A DNA stretch of 64,000 bases from Cohnella mopanensis (GCF_022352055.1 NZ_JAKRWM010000004.1:584697-648696), one strand, 5' to 3'; shown: positions 9,865 through 18,674, numbered from the stretch's first letter. Numbers and translations: made by a program. The notes: generated by a model from the letters alone, not told the origin.

Positions 9865-10656
9865 ATGAGTACACAACGTTTTGTAATGAAATGCGGCGGC
9901 AGTACGTTAGCAGCGCTTCCGGATGCCTTTTTCGAGGATTTACGGGATTTGCAAGCTAGCGGAACCCAACCCGTCATCGTACATGGCGGCGGTCCGGCTA
10001 TTAATGAGACGCTCGGCAAGCTTGGCATCGAAAGCCGATTCGTCAGCGGTCTTCGCGTAACGGATGAAGCGACGTTAGACGTCGTCGAGATGGTGCTTGC
10101 CGGTCGTATCAACAAGGAAATCGTACGCAAGCTGCAACAGAACGGAGCCAAGTCTATCGGTCTTTCCGGTACGGACGGCAAGCTGATCGAAGCCAAACCG
10201 GTCGCGAATGCTAATGAAGTCGGTCTTGTCGGGGATGTAACCGGAGTGAACGCTGCTTTGGTGGAAGGCATTATCGAGCTAGGTTATTTACCCGTAATCG
10301 CGCCTATCGGAATCGATGGAGCGGGTCAACGGTACAACATCAACGCGGATACGGCGGCGGGCGCGGTAGCTTCGGAGCTAGGCGTGGATACGATGATCGT
10401 CGTGACGGACGTTCCGGGAATCATGCGTACGGTGAACGGCGAGAAAGTCGTGCTTCCTCAAGTTACTTTTGCGGATATCGAAGAAATGATTCGAACCGAA
10501 GAAATATACGGCGGCATGATTCCTAAAGTAAGGGCAGCGATGAGCTGCCTGCACGGCAACGTGAAGGAAGTGCTGATCGTAGACGGCTCCGCGGAGCGCG
10601 TGCTCAGTCGAGCGGTAAGAGACGGCAATATCGGAACGCGGATCGTAAGATCGTAA
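9865..10656 (+). CDS. argB: acetylglutamate kinase
   Basis: 263 aa; phosphorylates N-acetylglutamate using ATP, the second and usually feedback-controlled step. ATG 9865 is chosen because AAGGAG (9850-9855) lies 9 nt upstream; a longer in-frame extension back to 9802 lies inside argJ. Amino acid kinase fold: MKCGGSTL at the N-terminus for phosphate binding, VHGGGPAIN for substrate, NINADTAAGAVA and EEIYGGMIPKV toward the C-terminus. The short length and lack of an N-terminal extension helix point to the dimeric, arginine-insensitive class, though this cannot be proved by eye. Confidence 0.96.
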   Translation: MSTQRFVMKCGGSTLAALPDAFFEDLRDLQASGTQPVIVHGGGPAINETLGKLGIESRFVSGLRVTDEATLDVVEMVLAGRINKEIVRKLQQNGAKSIGLSGTDGKLIEAKPVANANEVGLVGDVTGVNAALVEGIIELGYLPVIAPIGIDGAGQRYNINADTAAGAVASELGVDTMIVVTDVPGIMRTVNGEKVVLPQVTFADIEEMIRTEEIYGGMIPKVRAAMSCLHGNVKEVLIVDGSAERVLSRAVRDGNIGTRIVRS

Positions 10657-10687
10657 AGCGAATCGGGTATAAAAAGGAGAGATTGAG

Positions 10688-11878
10688 ATGAGCGACAGCG
10701 CGTTGTTCCCTACTTATGCGAGGTTTCCCATAACTTTGGTGAAGGGTAAAGGAAGCCGCCTATGGGATGATCAAGGAAAAGAATATTTAGATTTCATGAG
10801 CGGTCTTGCCGTAACGAATCTTGGCCATGTGCCGGATGCCGTCAAGGATGCCCTTGTGCAGCAGTTGGATCAACTGTGGCATATGTCTAACTTGTTCAGC
10901 AATCCGAATCAGGAAAAAGCGGCTAGATTACTCGTCGATAATAGCTGCGCCGATGCCGTGTTTTTCTGCAACAGCGGCGCGGAAGCGAACGAGGCGGCAA
11001 TCAAGATCGCGCGCCGTTATCACCAGAAGGTGAAGGGCAACGATCGCTACGAGATCATCACCTTTAACCAATCGTTCCACGGACGGACATTGGCGACGTT
11101 AACCGCAACAGGTCAAGAGAAAGTGAAAGAAGGCTTCTTGCCGTTGCCGGAAGGCTTCCGCCATGTGCCTCTTCACGATCTTGAAGCATTGGAAGCGGCA
11201 GTGAACGACAAGACGGCTGCGATCATGCTGGAGCTCGTTCAAGCCGAAGGAGGCGTTATCCCCGTCGATCCGGATTTCCTTCGGGGAGTGCGCGCTCTCT
11301 GCGATCGTCATGGCATTTTGTTGATCTTGGATGAAGTCCAGACGGGCATGGGACGTACGGGTAAGTTATTCGCGTATGAGCACTATGATGTGGAGCCGGA
11401 CGTATTCACTTTGGCTAAGGGTATCGGCAGCGGGTTCCCTGTTGGCGCGATGCTCGCGAAGGAGCACTTAAAGCCGGCATTCGTGGCGGGCGCCCATGCG
11501 ACGACTTTCGGCGGCACGCCGATCGCGATGGCGGTCGTTGCGGCGACGATCGAGACGATGCTCAAGGAAAAAGCAGTCGAACGCGCGGCCGAGGCTTCCG
11601 ATTATTTGATTGGACAGTTGCAAGAGAAGTTAGCCGGATTGCCGAACGTCGATCAGGTGCGCGGCAAAGGCTTGCTGATCGGAATTCTTTGCAACGGTCC
11701 TGCCGGAGAAGCGATAGCGGAGTTGCATAATCGCGGATTGCTCGTCGTACCAGCGGGTCCGAACGTTATCCGGTTGCTACCGAACCTACTCGTCACTCAC
11801 GAAGAGATCGATATCGCGGTCGGCTTGATCGCATCCGTACTTACGGAACAGGCGGCGGCGAAGTCCGTTAGCCCTTAA
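10688..11878 (+). CDS. argD: acetylornithine aminotransferase
   Basis: 396 aa, PLP-dependent class III aminotransferase that converts N-acetylglutamate semialdehyde to N-acetylornithine with glutamate as donor. Seen: FFCNSGAEANEAAIK for cofactor phosphate binding, LILDEVQTGMGRTG, and the Schiff-base lysine at about K244 in TLAKGIGSGFP. AAGGAGAG lies just before ATG 10688. It follows argB by 31 nt. The order argC-J-B-D-F matches B. subtilis except that carAB, which lies between argD and argF there, is absent. Confidence 0.96.
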   Translation: MSDSALFPTYARFPITLVKGKGSRLWDDQGKEYLDFMSGLAVTNLGHVPDAVKDALVQQLDQLWHMSNLFSNPNQEKAARLLVDNSCADAVFFCNSGAEANEAAIKIARRYHQKVKGNDRYEIITFNQSFHGRTLATLTATGQEKVKEGFLPLPEGFRHVPLHDLEALEAAVNDKTAAIMLELVQAEGGVIPVDPDFLRGVRALCDRHGILLILDEVQTGMGRTGKLFAYEHYDVEPDVFTLAKGIGSGFPVGAMLAKEHLKPAFVAGAHATTFGGTPIAMAVVAATIETMLKEKAVERAAEASDYLIGQLQEKLAGLPNVDQVRGKGLLIGILCNGPAGEAIAELHNRGLLVVPAGPNVIRLLPNLLVTHEEIDIAVGLIASVLTEQAAAKSVSP

Positions 11879-11934
11879 AAGGAAGCTAAAACCTGACTTT
11901 TTGAACAATTATTTTATAACAGAGGAGGGTTTCC

Positions 11935-12894
11935 ATGACTATTGCAGCAAACGTTGAAGAAATAGCAGCAAGACTGAAAGGCAGAGATTTTCTCGGTCTT
12001 GTCGATTATACTCCGGAAGAAATCCGTTACCTCTTGGATTTGGCGATAGAGATCAAGCGTAAGCAGAAAGCCGGAGAGGTGTATCATCCGCTTAAAGGCA
12101 AGTCTCTCGGCATGATTTTCGAGAAATCGTCCACGCGTACGCGCGTCTCGTTCGAAGTTGGGATGTATCAACTTGGCGGTCAAGCGTTGTTCTTGAGCCG
12201 CAACGATATCCAGATGGGACGTGGAGAAACGATACTCGATACGGCACAAGTCATGTCCCGTTACCTGGACGGCATGATTCTTCGTACATTCGGTCATCGT
12301 AATGTCGTTGAGCTGGCGCGCGGGGCGACGGTCCCGGTCATCAACGCCTTATCCGACCAATCGCATCCTTGCCAAGCGCTCGCCGATTACCAGACGGTTC
12401 TAGAGCACAAAGGGAAGCTGGAAGGGCTCAAGGTTGCCTACATAGGCGACGGTAACAACGTGCTTCACTCGCTCATGATGGGCGCGGCTAAGCTCGGCAT
12501 GCATTTCGCCAGCGCTTCTCCGGAAGGCTACGATCCAGACGAAAAATCCGTTAAGTCGTCCAAGGAAGCGGCTGCCGAAACCGGCGGACGCGTCGACATC
12601 CTGAGAGACCCTCGGGAAGCGATCGAAGGAGCGGATGTCGTCTATACGGACGTATGGGCGAGCATGGGCTTCGAGGAAGAACAGAAGATCCGCGAGAAAG
12701 CCTTCAAGAACTATCAAGTGAACGAAGCGCTCGTGAAGCATGCGAAATCAGACTACCTGTTCTTGCACTGCTTGCCCGCGCACCGCGGGGAAGAAGTAAG
12801 CGAAGGCGTCATCGACGGCAAAAACTCCGTTATTTTCGATGAAGCCGAGAATCGTCTGCACGCTCAGAAAGCGATCATGGCTGCGATTATGTAG
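11935..12894 (+). CDS. argF: ornithine carbamoyltransferase
   Basis: 319 aa, normal length. Transfers the carbamoyl group from carbamoyl phosphate to ornithine, giving citrulline. Conserved sites: STRTR (about 66-70) for carbamoyl phosphate, HPCQALADYQT, and HCLPAHRGEEV with the catalytic cysteine. Ribosome site AGAGGAGGG precedes ATG 11935. The anabolic role is supported by the cluster; no arcA or arcC is nearby. No convincing terminator follows; instead a 297-nt region with a four-unit repeat separates it from argG. Confidence 0.96.
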   Translation: MTIAANVEEIAARLKGRDFLGLVDYTPEEIRYLLDLAIEIKRKQKAGEVYHPLKGKSLGMIFEKSSTRTRVSFEVGMYQLGGQALFLSRNDIQMGRGETILDTAQVMSRYLDGMILRTFGHRNVVELARGATVPVINALSDQSHPCQALADYQTVLEHKGKLEGLKVAYIGDGNNVLHSLMMGAAKLGMHFASASPEGYDPDEKSVKSSKEAAAETGGRVDILRDPREAIEGADVVYTDVWASMGFEEEQKIREKAFKNYQVNEALVKHAKSDYLFLHCLPAHRGEEVSEGVIDGKNSVIFDEAENRLHAQKAIMAAIM

Positions 12895-12963
12895 AAAACG
12901 GCTGCGACCATGTTAACTACTCGTTCTAGGCAATTAAGAGACGGAACCACTGTGTAGAAGATT

Positions 12964-13149
12964 TAGTTGCATTACTTACACTTAACTATTGCCCTACGTG
13001 TGTTTCTGGTTGTATAGATGTATTTTGTGCACTTAGTTACTGAAAAGAGATGCTAGACCAGACTAAGTAATGCTATTAGTTGCACTTTTTGCACTTCAGT
13101 GCGGTGTATCGCTCGCAATGGAACAAATAGTTGCACATTTTACACTTAG
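12964..13149. repeat. four-unit degenerate intergenic repeat between argF and argG
   Basis: The 297-nt gap holds four related 21-22-nt units beginning TAG(T/A)TGCA or similar, T-rich in the middle and ending (T)(A/G)CACTT(A/C): 12964-12984, 13015-13035, 13077-13097 and 13128-13149. The starts are 51, 62 and 51 nt apart. Units are too divergent and short for a CRISPR array. A related element with nearly the same spacing lies at 16837-17008. Function unknown; no good promoter or gene was seen in the gap besides the argG ribosome site. Confidence 0.7.
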
Positions 13150-13191
13150 ATGCTGTCCCGAATTATTTTATCTAAAGGAGCTTTCATTCCC

Positions 13192-14433
13192 ATGGCAAAA
13201 AACAAAATCGTGCTGGCCTACTCCGGAGGCCTCGACACTTCGGTTATCCTGACTTGGCTTAAAGAAACTTACGACGCCGAGATCATCACCTTCACCGCCG
13301 ATATCGGCCAGAAGGACGAACTCGACGGCCTGGAAGAAAAAGCGCTCAAAACAGGTGCGTCTAAAGTTTACATCGACGATCTCCGAGACGAGTTCGCGAA
13401 AGACTTTATTTACCCGATGTTCCAAGCAGGCGCGCTATACGAAGGGCAGTACCTGCTCGGCACGAGTATCGCTCGCCCGCTGATCGCTAAGCGCATGGTC
13501 GAAATCGCCATCGCCGAAGGCGCTACGGCTATCGCGCATGGTGCTACGGGCAAAGGAAACGACCAAGTTCGTTTCGAGCTGACCGCTGCGGCACTGACGC
13601 CGAACATCGACGTCATCGCTCCTTGGCGCTTGGAGGCTTTCCGTGAAGCGTTCCCGGGACGCGCGGAGATGATCGCTTATGCGGAGAAGCACGGCATTCC
13701 GGTTACGGCGTCCGCTTCCAAGCCTTACTCCACGGACCGCAACCTGCTTCACATCAGCTTCGAAAGCGGCATGCTTGAGGATCCTTGGTTCGATTCCAGC
13801 GCGGCCGATGTCGAAGACATGTATGTGCTCAGCGTTTCCCCGGAGAAGGCTCCGGACGAAGCTGAGTATATCGAGCTTGATTTCGAAGGCGGCAACTGCG
13901 TAGCGATTAACGGCGAAAGCCTTAGCCCGCTCGCTGTCATGGAGAAGCTGAACGAAATCGGCGGCAAACATGGCGTAGGTCGTGTAGACATGGTGGAGAA
14001 CCGTTTCGTCGGCATGAAGAGCCGCGGCGTGTACGAAACTCCGGGCGGAAGCATCCTATTCACCGCTCATCGTAAAATGGAATCGTTGACCATGGATCGC
14101 GACGTGATGCACCTTCGCGACTCCTTGATCTCCAAATATAGCTCTTTGGTTTATAACGGCTTCTGGTTCGCGCCTGAGCGCATTGCCATTCAAGCGCTCG
14201 TTAACGAAAGCCAGAAGAACGTGACGGGAACTGTCCGTCTGAAGCTGTACAAAGGCAACATCATGGCAGCTGGGCTTAAAAGTCCGGTCAGCCTCTACAA
14301 CCCGCACATCGCAACGATGGAAGCGGACCCTACGCAAGCGTACGATCAAGGCGATGCTACTGGTTTTATCCGCCTGAACGCGCTTCGCCTGAAGGTATCT
14401 TCGGGCGTAACCGGCGCTTCCGGCATTAACTGA
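13192..14433 (+). CDS. argG: argininosuccinate synthase
   Basis: 413 aa. Joins citrulline and aspartate with ATP to form argininosuccinate. The N-terminal PP-loop pyrophosphatase motif AYSGGLDTS (about 9-17) is intact, followed by FTADIGQ, the [12 protein letters not shown] substrate loop, and family segment [20 protein letters not shown] 13192 is preceded by AAAGGAG (13174-13180); the longer in-frame start at 13150 has no ribosome site. argG and argH form a second arginine unit behind argF, separated from it by the repeat region; whether it has its own promoter is not clear. Confidence 0.97.
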   Translation: MAKNKIVLAYSGGLDTSVILTWLKETYDAEIITFTADIGQKDELDGLEEKALKTGASKVYIDDLRDEFAKDFIYPMFQAGALYEGQYLLGTSIARPLIAKRMVEIAIAEGATAIAHGATGKGNDQVRFELTAAALTPNIDVIAPWRLEAFREAFPGRAEMIAYAEKHGIPVTASASKPYSTDRNLLHISFESGMLEDPWFDSSAADVEDMYVLSVSPEKAPDEAEYIELDFEGGNCVAINGESLSPLAVMEKLNEIGGKHGVGRVDMVENRFVGMKSRGVYETPGGSILFTAHRKMESLTMDRDVMHLRDSLISKYSSLVYNGFWFAPERIAIQALVNESQKNVTGTVRLKLYKGNIMAAGLKSPVSLYNPHIATMEADPTQAYDQGDATGFIRLNALRLKVSSGVTGASGIN

Positions 14434-14440
14434 TAAAAGA

Positions 14441-14534
14441 CAAAAGGGAGATCCGGGCGCGAAGCCTGCCGAACCATCCCCCGCCAGGCGGGGCTATGCG
14501 GGAGGCACCTTCGTTAGCCGGGGCTCCCCTTTTG
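14441..14534 (+). ncRNA. structured RNA element between argG and argH
   Basis: About 94 nt fold into a rod. The outer helix pairs CAAAAGGG (14441-14448) with the C-rich CCCTTTTG end (14527-14534), and CCGG (14453-14456) with CCGG (14518-14521). Next comes GCGAAG (14459-14464) with CTTCGT (14509-14514), CCT (14465-14467) with AGG (14503-14505), and a terminal hairpin CCCCG-CCAGG-CGGGG (14479-14493). The 3' side has only four Ts, so as a terminator it would be weak. It could be a processing or attenuation element that sets argH below argG. I do not recognise a named RNA family. Confidence 0.55.
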
Positions 14535-14572
14535 CCGTTATTAGCGTGACAGAAGAGAGGGGTAAACCGAGC

Positions 14573-16000
14573 ATGAGTAAGTTATGGGGCGGCCGTTTCA
14601 CTAAGAAAACGGACCAGCTAGTTGAAGAATATACAGCATCGATTACGTTCGACAAGGAATTGGCCATGGAGGATATCCAAGGTAGCTTGGCTCACGTTAC
14701 GATGCTTGGACATTGCGGCATTCTTCCGGCCGAAGACGTGGAGAAAATCAAAGCGGGATTGCTTAAAGTACGCGAGCGCATCGTGAATGGGGAGCAGCAA
14801 TTCCTGATCGCCGATGAAGACATCCACATGAACATCGAGAAGGCTTTGATCGAGGAGATCGGACCCGTCGGCGGTAAACTGCACACGGGACGCAGCCGCA
14901 ACGACCAAGTCGCGACGGACATGCATCTGTATTTGCGCAAACGGGTCGTCGAGTTCGTGGATCAGCTTCAGAAGCTGCAAGCGGCGCTCATCGGACAAGC
15001 CAAGCAAAATCTAGACACGATCGTGCCTGGCTACACGCATCTGCAACGTGCCCAACCGATTCTTTTCGCGCATCATCTGATGGCTTACGTGTCCATGTTC
15101 GGCAGAGACATTGAACGCCTGCAAGACAGCTACAAACGGATTGACGCTCTTCCGCTTGGAGCGGGTGCTCTCGCAGGTACGACCTTCGCGATCGATCGCC
15201 ATTTTACAGCTCAACAGTTGAACTTCGGCCGCGTTTACGAGAACAGCTTGGATGCTGTCAGCGACCGCGACTTTATCGTAGAATTCCTAAGCGGCGCTTC
15301 GCTGATCATGACTCACTTGTCTCGTTTGAGCGAGGAATTGATCCTCTGGTCCAGCACCGAATTCCAGTTCGTCGAGCTCGACGATGCCTTCTGCACGGGC
15401 TCCAGCATTATGCCGCAGAAGAAGAACCCCGATGTGCCCGAGCTCGTTCGCGGCAAGACCGGACGCGTATATGGCAACCTGGTTGGCCTCTTGACCGTCC
15501 TCAAGTCGCTTCCGCTCGCTTACAATAAGGATATGCAAGAGGACAAAGAGGGCATGTTCGATACGGTTAAAACGCTTCAGGGAGCGCTACAGCTATTCGC
15601 CTCGATGATCGAGACGATGAAGGTACGCAAAGACAAAATGCGTCGCGCCGTCGATCAGGACTTCTCCAATGCGACGGACATCGCCGACTTCCTCGTGAAC
15701 AAAGGGCTGCCTTTCCGCCAGGCGCATGAAGTCATCGGTAAGACCGTGCTTTACTGCATTCAGCAAAACAAATTCCTGCTCGACCTGACCTTAGATGAGT
15801 TCAAGCAGTTCTCCGATTTGTTCGACGACCGGATTTACGCAGTTCTTCAACCGGAAGCGGTCGTGAACGCCCGTAACGTTTATGGAGGTACGGCAACTCC
15901 GCAAGTTGAAGCGGCAATTACCCGCGCAGAAGGCGAACTTATCCGCACGGCCGAGTGGGTTTCGGTGTACGAGGCGAAGTCGGGATTAGCTCAAGCGTAA
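14573..16000 (+). CDS. argH: argininosuccinate lyase
   Basis: 475 aa. Last arginine step: splits argininosuccinate to arginine and fumarate. Belongs to the fumarase/aspartase superfamily: N-terminal [32 protein letters not shown], and the signature loop [12 protein letters not shown] with the catalytic serine. ATG 14573 follows GAGAGGGG (14555-14562) by 10 nt; the earlier GTG at 14546 would precede this site. Lies 139 nt after argG with the structured element between. Followed by the leader of the next gene, so no dedicated argH terminator other than the hairpin at 16053-16097. Confidence 0.97.
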   Translation: MSKLWGGRFTKKTDQLVEEYTASITFDKELAMEDIQGSLAHVTMLGHCGILPAEDVEKIKAGLLKVRERIVNGEQQFLIADEDIHMNIEKALIEEIGPVGGKLHTGRSRNDQVATDMHLYLRKRVVEFVDQLQKLQAALIGQAKQNLDTIVPGYTHLQRAQPILFAHHLMAYVSMFGRDIERLQDSYKRIDALPLGAGALAGTTFAIDRHFTAQQLNFGRVYENSLDAVSDRDFIVEFLSGASLIMTHLSRLSEELILWSSTEFQFVELDDAFCTGSSIMPQKKNPDVPELVRGKTGRVYGNLVGLLTVLKSLPLAYNKDMQEDKEGMFDTVKTLQGALQLFASMIETMKVRKDKMRRAVDQDFSNATDIADFLVNKGLPFRQAHEVIGKTVLYCIQQNKFLLDLTLDEFKQFSDLFDDRIYAVLQPEAVVNARNVYGGTATPQVEAAITRAEGELIRTAEWVSVYEAKSGLAQA

Positions 16001-16026
16001 ACTTTCTTTTCTCTCCTAAGTCTCGG

Positions 16027-16097
16027 TGTTATACTCATAGCTAGAGACGAAGAACGTCCCGATACATCCGCGATGGATGGGTTGGGGCGTTTTTTTT
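16027..16097 (+). promoter_or_regulatory. putative attenuator leader of the 16126 gene
   Basis: An extended -10-like TGTTATACT (16027-16035) is followed by a small hairpin GACG-AAGAA-CGTC (16046-16058). Its 3' arm overlaps the 5' arm of an intrinsic terminator: AACGTCCC (16053-16060) pairing with GGGGCGTT (16084-16091), an inner CATCC/GGATG helix, then eight Ts to 16097. The two folds exclude each other. A ribosome site (GGGGAGGGA) and ATG 16126 follow directly. The terminator could also simply end argH transcription. The same layout precedes the paralog at 54280. Confidence 0.6.
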
Positions 16098-16125
16098 ATT
16101 TAGAAACCGATGGGGAGGGAATCGA

Positions 16126-16812
16126 ATGGATTTCGAACAAGCGCATGAACGATTTATCCAAAGCCACTTGGACAACAGAACGGGGGAACGGAGAGGGCGA
16201 CTGGAGAGAGGGCATCAGCATGCAGAGAAATTGTTTTTGCAAAAAATCTGGTGGCCATTAAAAGGAAACTTTGAATATCTGCATCCTGAATACGAAATCC
16301 TGGATTGGCGGGGAAAGTCTTATTTCGGGGATTTTACTTACATGCCGCCCTTCGCTCCCAAGTTGTTGTTGGAAGTAAAAGGCTTTAATTCACACGTCAA
16401 AGAAATGGATCGTCAAGGCTTCGGAAATGAATGCAAGAGAGAATTGTTTCTAAGCGGGCTTGGTTATCACGTTGTATCCATTGCTTATGATGACGTTCAT
16501 CAACAGCCGGAATTAATTATTGCCATGATGCGAATGTTGTTGAGCCGTTACGATGCGACCCCTATGATTGGCGATCAACTCTCTTTCGCCGAGAGAGAGG
16601 TTATTCGGTTAGCGATAATTTTGTCTTATAAGCTGAGGCCGATTGACGTAACAAAGGAATTGCGGATGAACTATCGCAGAGCGGTTAGTTTGCTTAAGAA
16701 ATTAAGCAATCAAGGATGGTTTGTTCCGAAGTTCGGTTCGACGGGAAGGAGGGTCGTGCTTTACGAGCTCGTACGCAGTCCTTTTGGAGGAGGGATTAGT
16801 TCGTCGCGGTAG
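16126..16812 (+). CDS. PD-(D/E)XK-like domain plus winged-helix protein
   Basis: 228 aa, not matched to a named gene. The central part (about 55-125) looks like a DUF559/Vsr-type restriction-endonuclease fold: D69 in YFGDF, then E83-x-K85 in LLEVKG, then a helix with NECKRELFLSGLGYHVV. That is the D...E-x-K order of metal-dependent nucleases. The C-terminal part (about 155-215, REVIRLAIIL to RRVVLYEL) reads as a winged helix-turn-helix. N-terminal 50 residues are helical and include WWPLKGNFE. A clear paralog lies at 54280. It is a single gene between a terminator-bearing leader and a repeat region; no toxin, methylase or transposase partner is adjacent. Nuclease activity is only inferred. 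Confidence 0.65.
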   Translation: MDFEQAHERFIQSHLDNRTGERRGRLERGHQHAEKLFLQKIWWPLKGNFEYLHPEYEILDWRGKSYFGDFTYMPPFAPKLLLEVKGFNSHVKEMDRQGFGNECKRELFLSGLGYHVVSIAYDDVHQQPELIIAMMRMLLSRYDATPMIGDQLSFAEREVIRLAIILSYKLRPIDVTKELRMNYRRAVSLLKKLSNQGWFVPKFGSTGRRVVLYELVRSPFGGGISSSR

Positions 16813-16836
16813 AGGGGATCGAGAATAACGTTCATA

Positions 16837-17008
16837 TACACTTAATTCATCTCATTAAGATTTAATTAGTGATAATAACACGCCATTACAATTAATTCTG
16901 TAAAATGTCTCTCTTAATGCAATGAACGGATGATTTAAATGTATCTTTGCAATTAATTAGTGGATCTAGAGTAAATCTCAGTAAATAGTTGTAATACGGT
17001 TACTACTT
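16837..17008. repeat. four-unit degenerate intergenic repeat, second copy
   Basis: The gene-free stretch 16813-17186 (374 nt) contains TACACTTAATT (16837-16847), TACAATTAATT (16887-16897), TGCAATTAATT (16948-16958) and a fourth, weaker unit TAGTTG...TACTACTT (16986-17008). Spacing of the conserved cores is about 50, 61 and 53 nt, nearly that of the argF-argG element (51, 62, 52). Flanking words such as AAATAGTTG before unit four also match. Beyond it, 17009-17140 holds no gene I can support. Confidence 0.6.
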
Positions 17009-17140
17009 CCCGAATGCAAGGGGAATGAAGGCACTTTTATGGACTTCGAGCTTCATGCGAGGCTGATGCGGCTCGGTAGAGGCACTTTCTTATCCATCCG
17101 TATATATAGAACTGGGAGTAACTAGTTCGCGCATACGATC

Positions 17141-17180
17141 AGAAAAAAAGAAGATCAGCCCAATAGGACTGAACTTCTTA
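17141..17180 (-). terminator. terminator of the VanW-family gene
   Basis: Reading the minus strand, AAGAAGTTCAG pairs with CTGATCTTCTT across a short loop, followed by a run of seven Ts. It lies just after the stop at 17187. Confidence 0.88.
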
Positions 17181-17186
17181 ATCGGC

Positions 17187-18674
17187 TTATATCGGTTCAA
17201 CGATACTTTCATCCTCAACGAGAACCGGAGGTTCGCTTTCTTGCGGCTTAGCTCCGGGATCAGACGAATTGATGCGGCCTTCAGGGAGCAAACGCGGATC
17301 GCCCGGATGGACGGCGATCAACGTATCCTGAGTGCGGTAGGTATCCGTGGACAGCTTCTTCCGCTCGGCGAATACTCCGTCTACTAGTTTCACCAAGTAG
17401 GCTTCTACGACGTAACCGGAGTCGCCCTTCTGGAGAATGTTTTGTTTTCCTAAAGCGACGTTGCTATCGGCGACATAGACGGTTTTCGGAGGGTTGACCT
17501 TTAATTGTTTGGTTTCCGTCTTGTAGCTGACATTGTCGGGCATCGTGCCGAATAACTTTACCGTGACGGTTTTGTCCTTAACGACCGTACGGATCAGCAG
17601 CTGCTTGCCGGTCGAATTGCGGAACTTGAAGTTCACGTAACCGCTGGCGAACGTAGCGTCGAGTCCTTTGGGTAAATAGTGGACGACTAGCGAATGGTTC
17701 CGCCGTTCGACGATATCCAATCCAGTCAGCAAAGCCGCATTGTAAAGCGTGCTTGAGACTTGGCAAATGCCGCCTCCGACGCCTGGCGTTAATTTGCCCT
17801 TGAGGATGACGGGCGCTTCCTGATAGCCGTATTCTTTTTCCGCTTTCGCGACGATTTTACCGTATTCGAATATTTCGCCCGGCATGAGGAGCGTATCGTT
17901 GAGCGCCTTGGCAGCGACGGTGACATTGTGGGAACGGCCCTCGCCGCTAGTCTCGAAAGAAGTCGTGAACTCGGCGATTTTGCGAACGATTCCCTCCTCT
18001 TTCAGACCGGCCAGCGTAATTTCGGGCGACGTTTCCTTCACCGATGCTTGCAGGAGAAGAGGTTGGCCGGAAGCGCCAGCTAACGAAGCGGGCTTAAGCT
18101 CTCTCACTTGTTCGATTAAATTTTGAACATCTAACTGCCTTCCCCGCTTATCCTCTGTATAGATGACGCGGTCCTGATCATCGATCGTGCGGGCGGCATT
18201 CTCTGACCGGCCAGAGACGAGATTGCCCCAGGCTTCCGAGACTCTCTGTTTAAGCGCGGTTTCATCCCAACTGACGTTGACCCCATAAGCAGAATCGAAG
18301 CTGTTCCGATATCGGATCTCTGCCCGTTCTAACCAAGTGTAGTCTCGATACTGCTCGATTGCGCTTATCGCCTCAACCGCTTCTACTTTTAATCCTAGCT
18401 GCTTTAAGGATAAGGACGGAATCTGTTTCATCGTTTCCGACGATACATCGCCAAGGCTATCCGGTTCGATGTTGACCAAGGTCGATTCCAGTTGGGCGAT
18501 TCTTTCCTGAATCTGCTTCAAAGCCGTATCGGGCGCTATTTCTCCGATCTGCAATCCGCCCACGCTTAGCCCTTTAGGCAGCGTGTCGTCGCTACCGTAA
18601 CTCATCGTTCCGCCTATGCCAGCACCGGCGAGCACGAGGGTCAATAAGCTTGTGATTAGCCAACCTTTTTTCAT
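17187..18674 (-). CDS. VanW-family exported/anchored protein
   Basis: 495 aa from ATG 18674, which gives a clean membrane anchor (MKKGWLITSLLTLVLAGAG). In-frame starts at 18689 (ATG) and 18749 (TTG) are possible but add a charged leader with no better ribosome site. After the anchor come a repeat-like alpha/beta region resembling the PG_binding_4 domain (about 60-210) and then the VanW domain (about 220-370), with PGEIFEYGKIV, the glycine/cysteine motif PGVGGGICQVSSTLYNAALL and ERRNHSLVVHYLP. VanW-type proteins occur beside vancomycin clusters and in many spore formers but have no proven enzyme activity. It is divergent from ftsE and monocistronic. Confidence 0.85.
   Translation of the reverse strand: MKKGWLITSLLTLVLAGAGIGGTMSYGSDDTLPKGLSVGGLQIGEIAPDTALKQIQERIAQLESTLVNIEPDSLGDVSSETMKQIPSLSLKQLGLKVEAVEAISAIEQYRDYTWLERAEIRYRNSFDSAYGVNVSWDETALKQRVSEAWGNLVSGRSENAARTIDDQDRVIYTEDKRGRQLDVQNLIEQVRELKPASLAGASGQPLLLQASVKETSPEITLAGLKEEGIVRKIAEFTTSFETSGEGRSHNVTVAAKALNDTLLMPGEIFEYGKIVAKAEKEYGYQEAPVILKGKLTPGVGGGICQVSSTLYNAALLTGLDIVERRNHSLVVHYLPKGLDATFASGYVNFKFRNSTGKQLLIRTVVKDKTVTVKLFGTMPDNVSYKTETKQLKVNPPKTVYVADSNVALGKQNILQKGDSGYVVEAYLVKLVDGVFAERKKLSTDTYRTQDTLIAVHPGDPRLLPEGRINSSDPGAKPQESEPPVLVEDESIVEPI

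Noticed and set aside
12964..13149. CRISPR array or tandem DnaA boxes
   Set aside because: Units are degenerate, spacing is uneven (51/62/51), and no TTATCCACA-type boxes or cas genes are present.
13435..13971. 178-aa minus-strand frame over argG
   Set aside because: Shadow of argG; composition reflects the complementary codons and no start signal is present.
16073..16261. 62-aa frame overlapping the 16126 gene
   Set aside because: Starts within the terminator hairpin, lacks a ribosome site, and is out of frame with the conserved protein.
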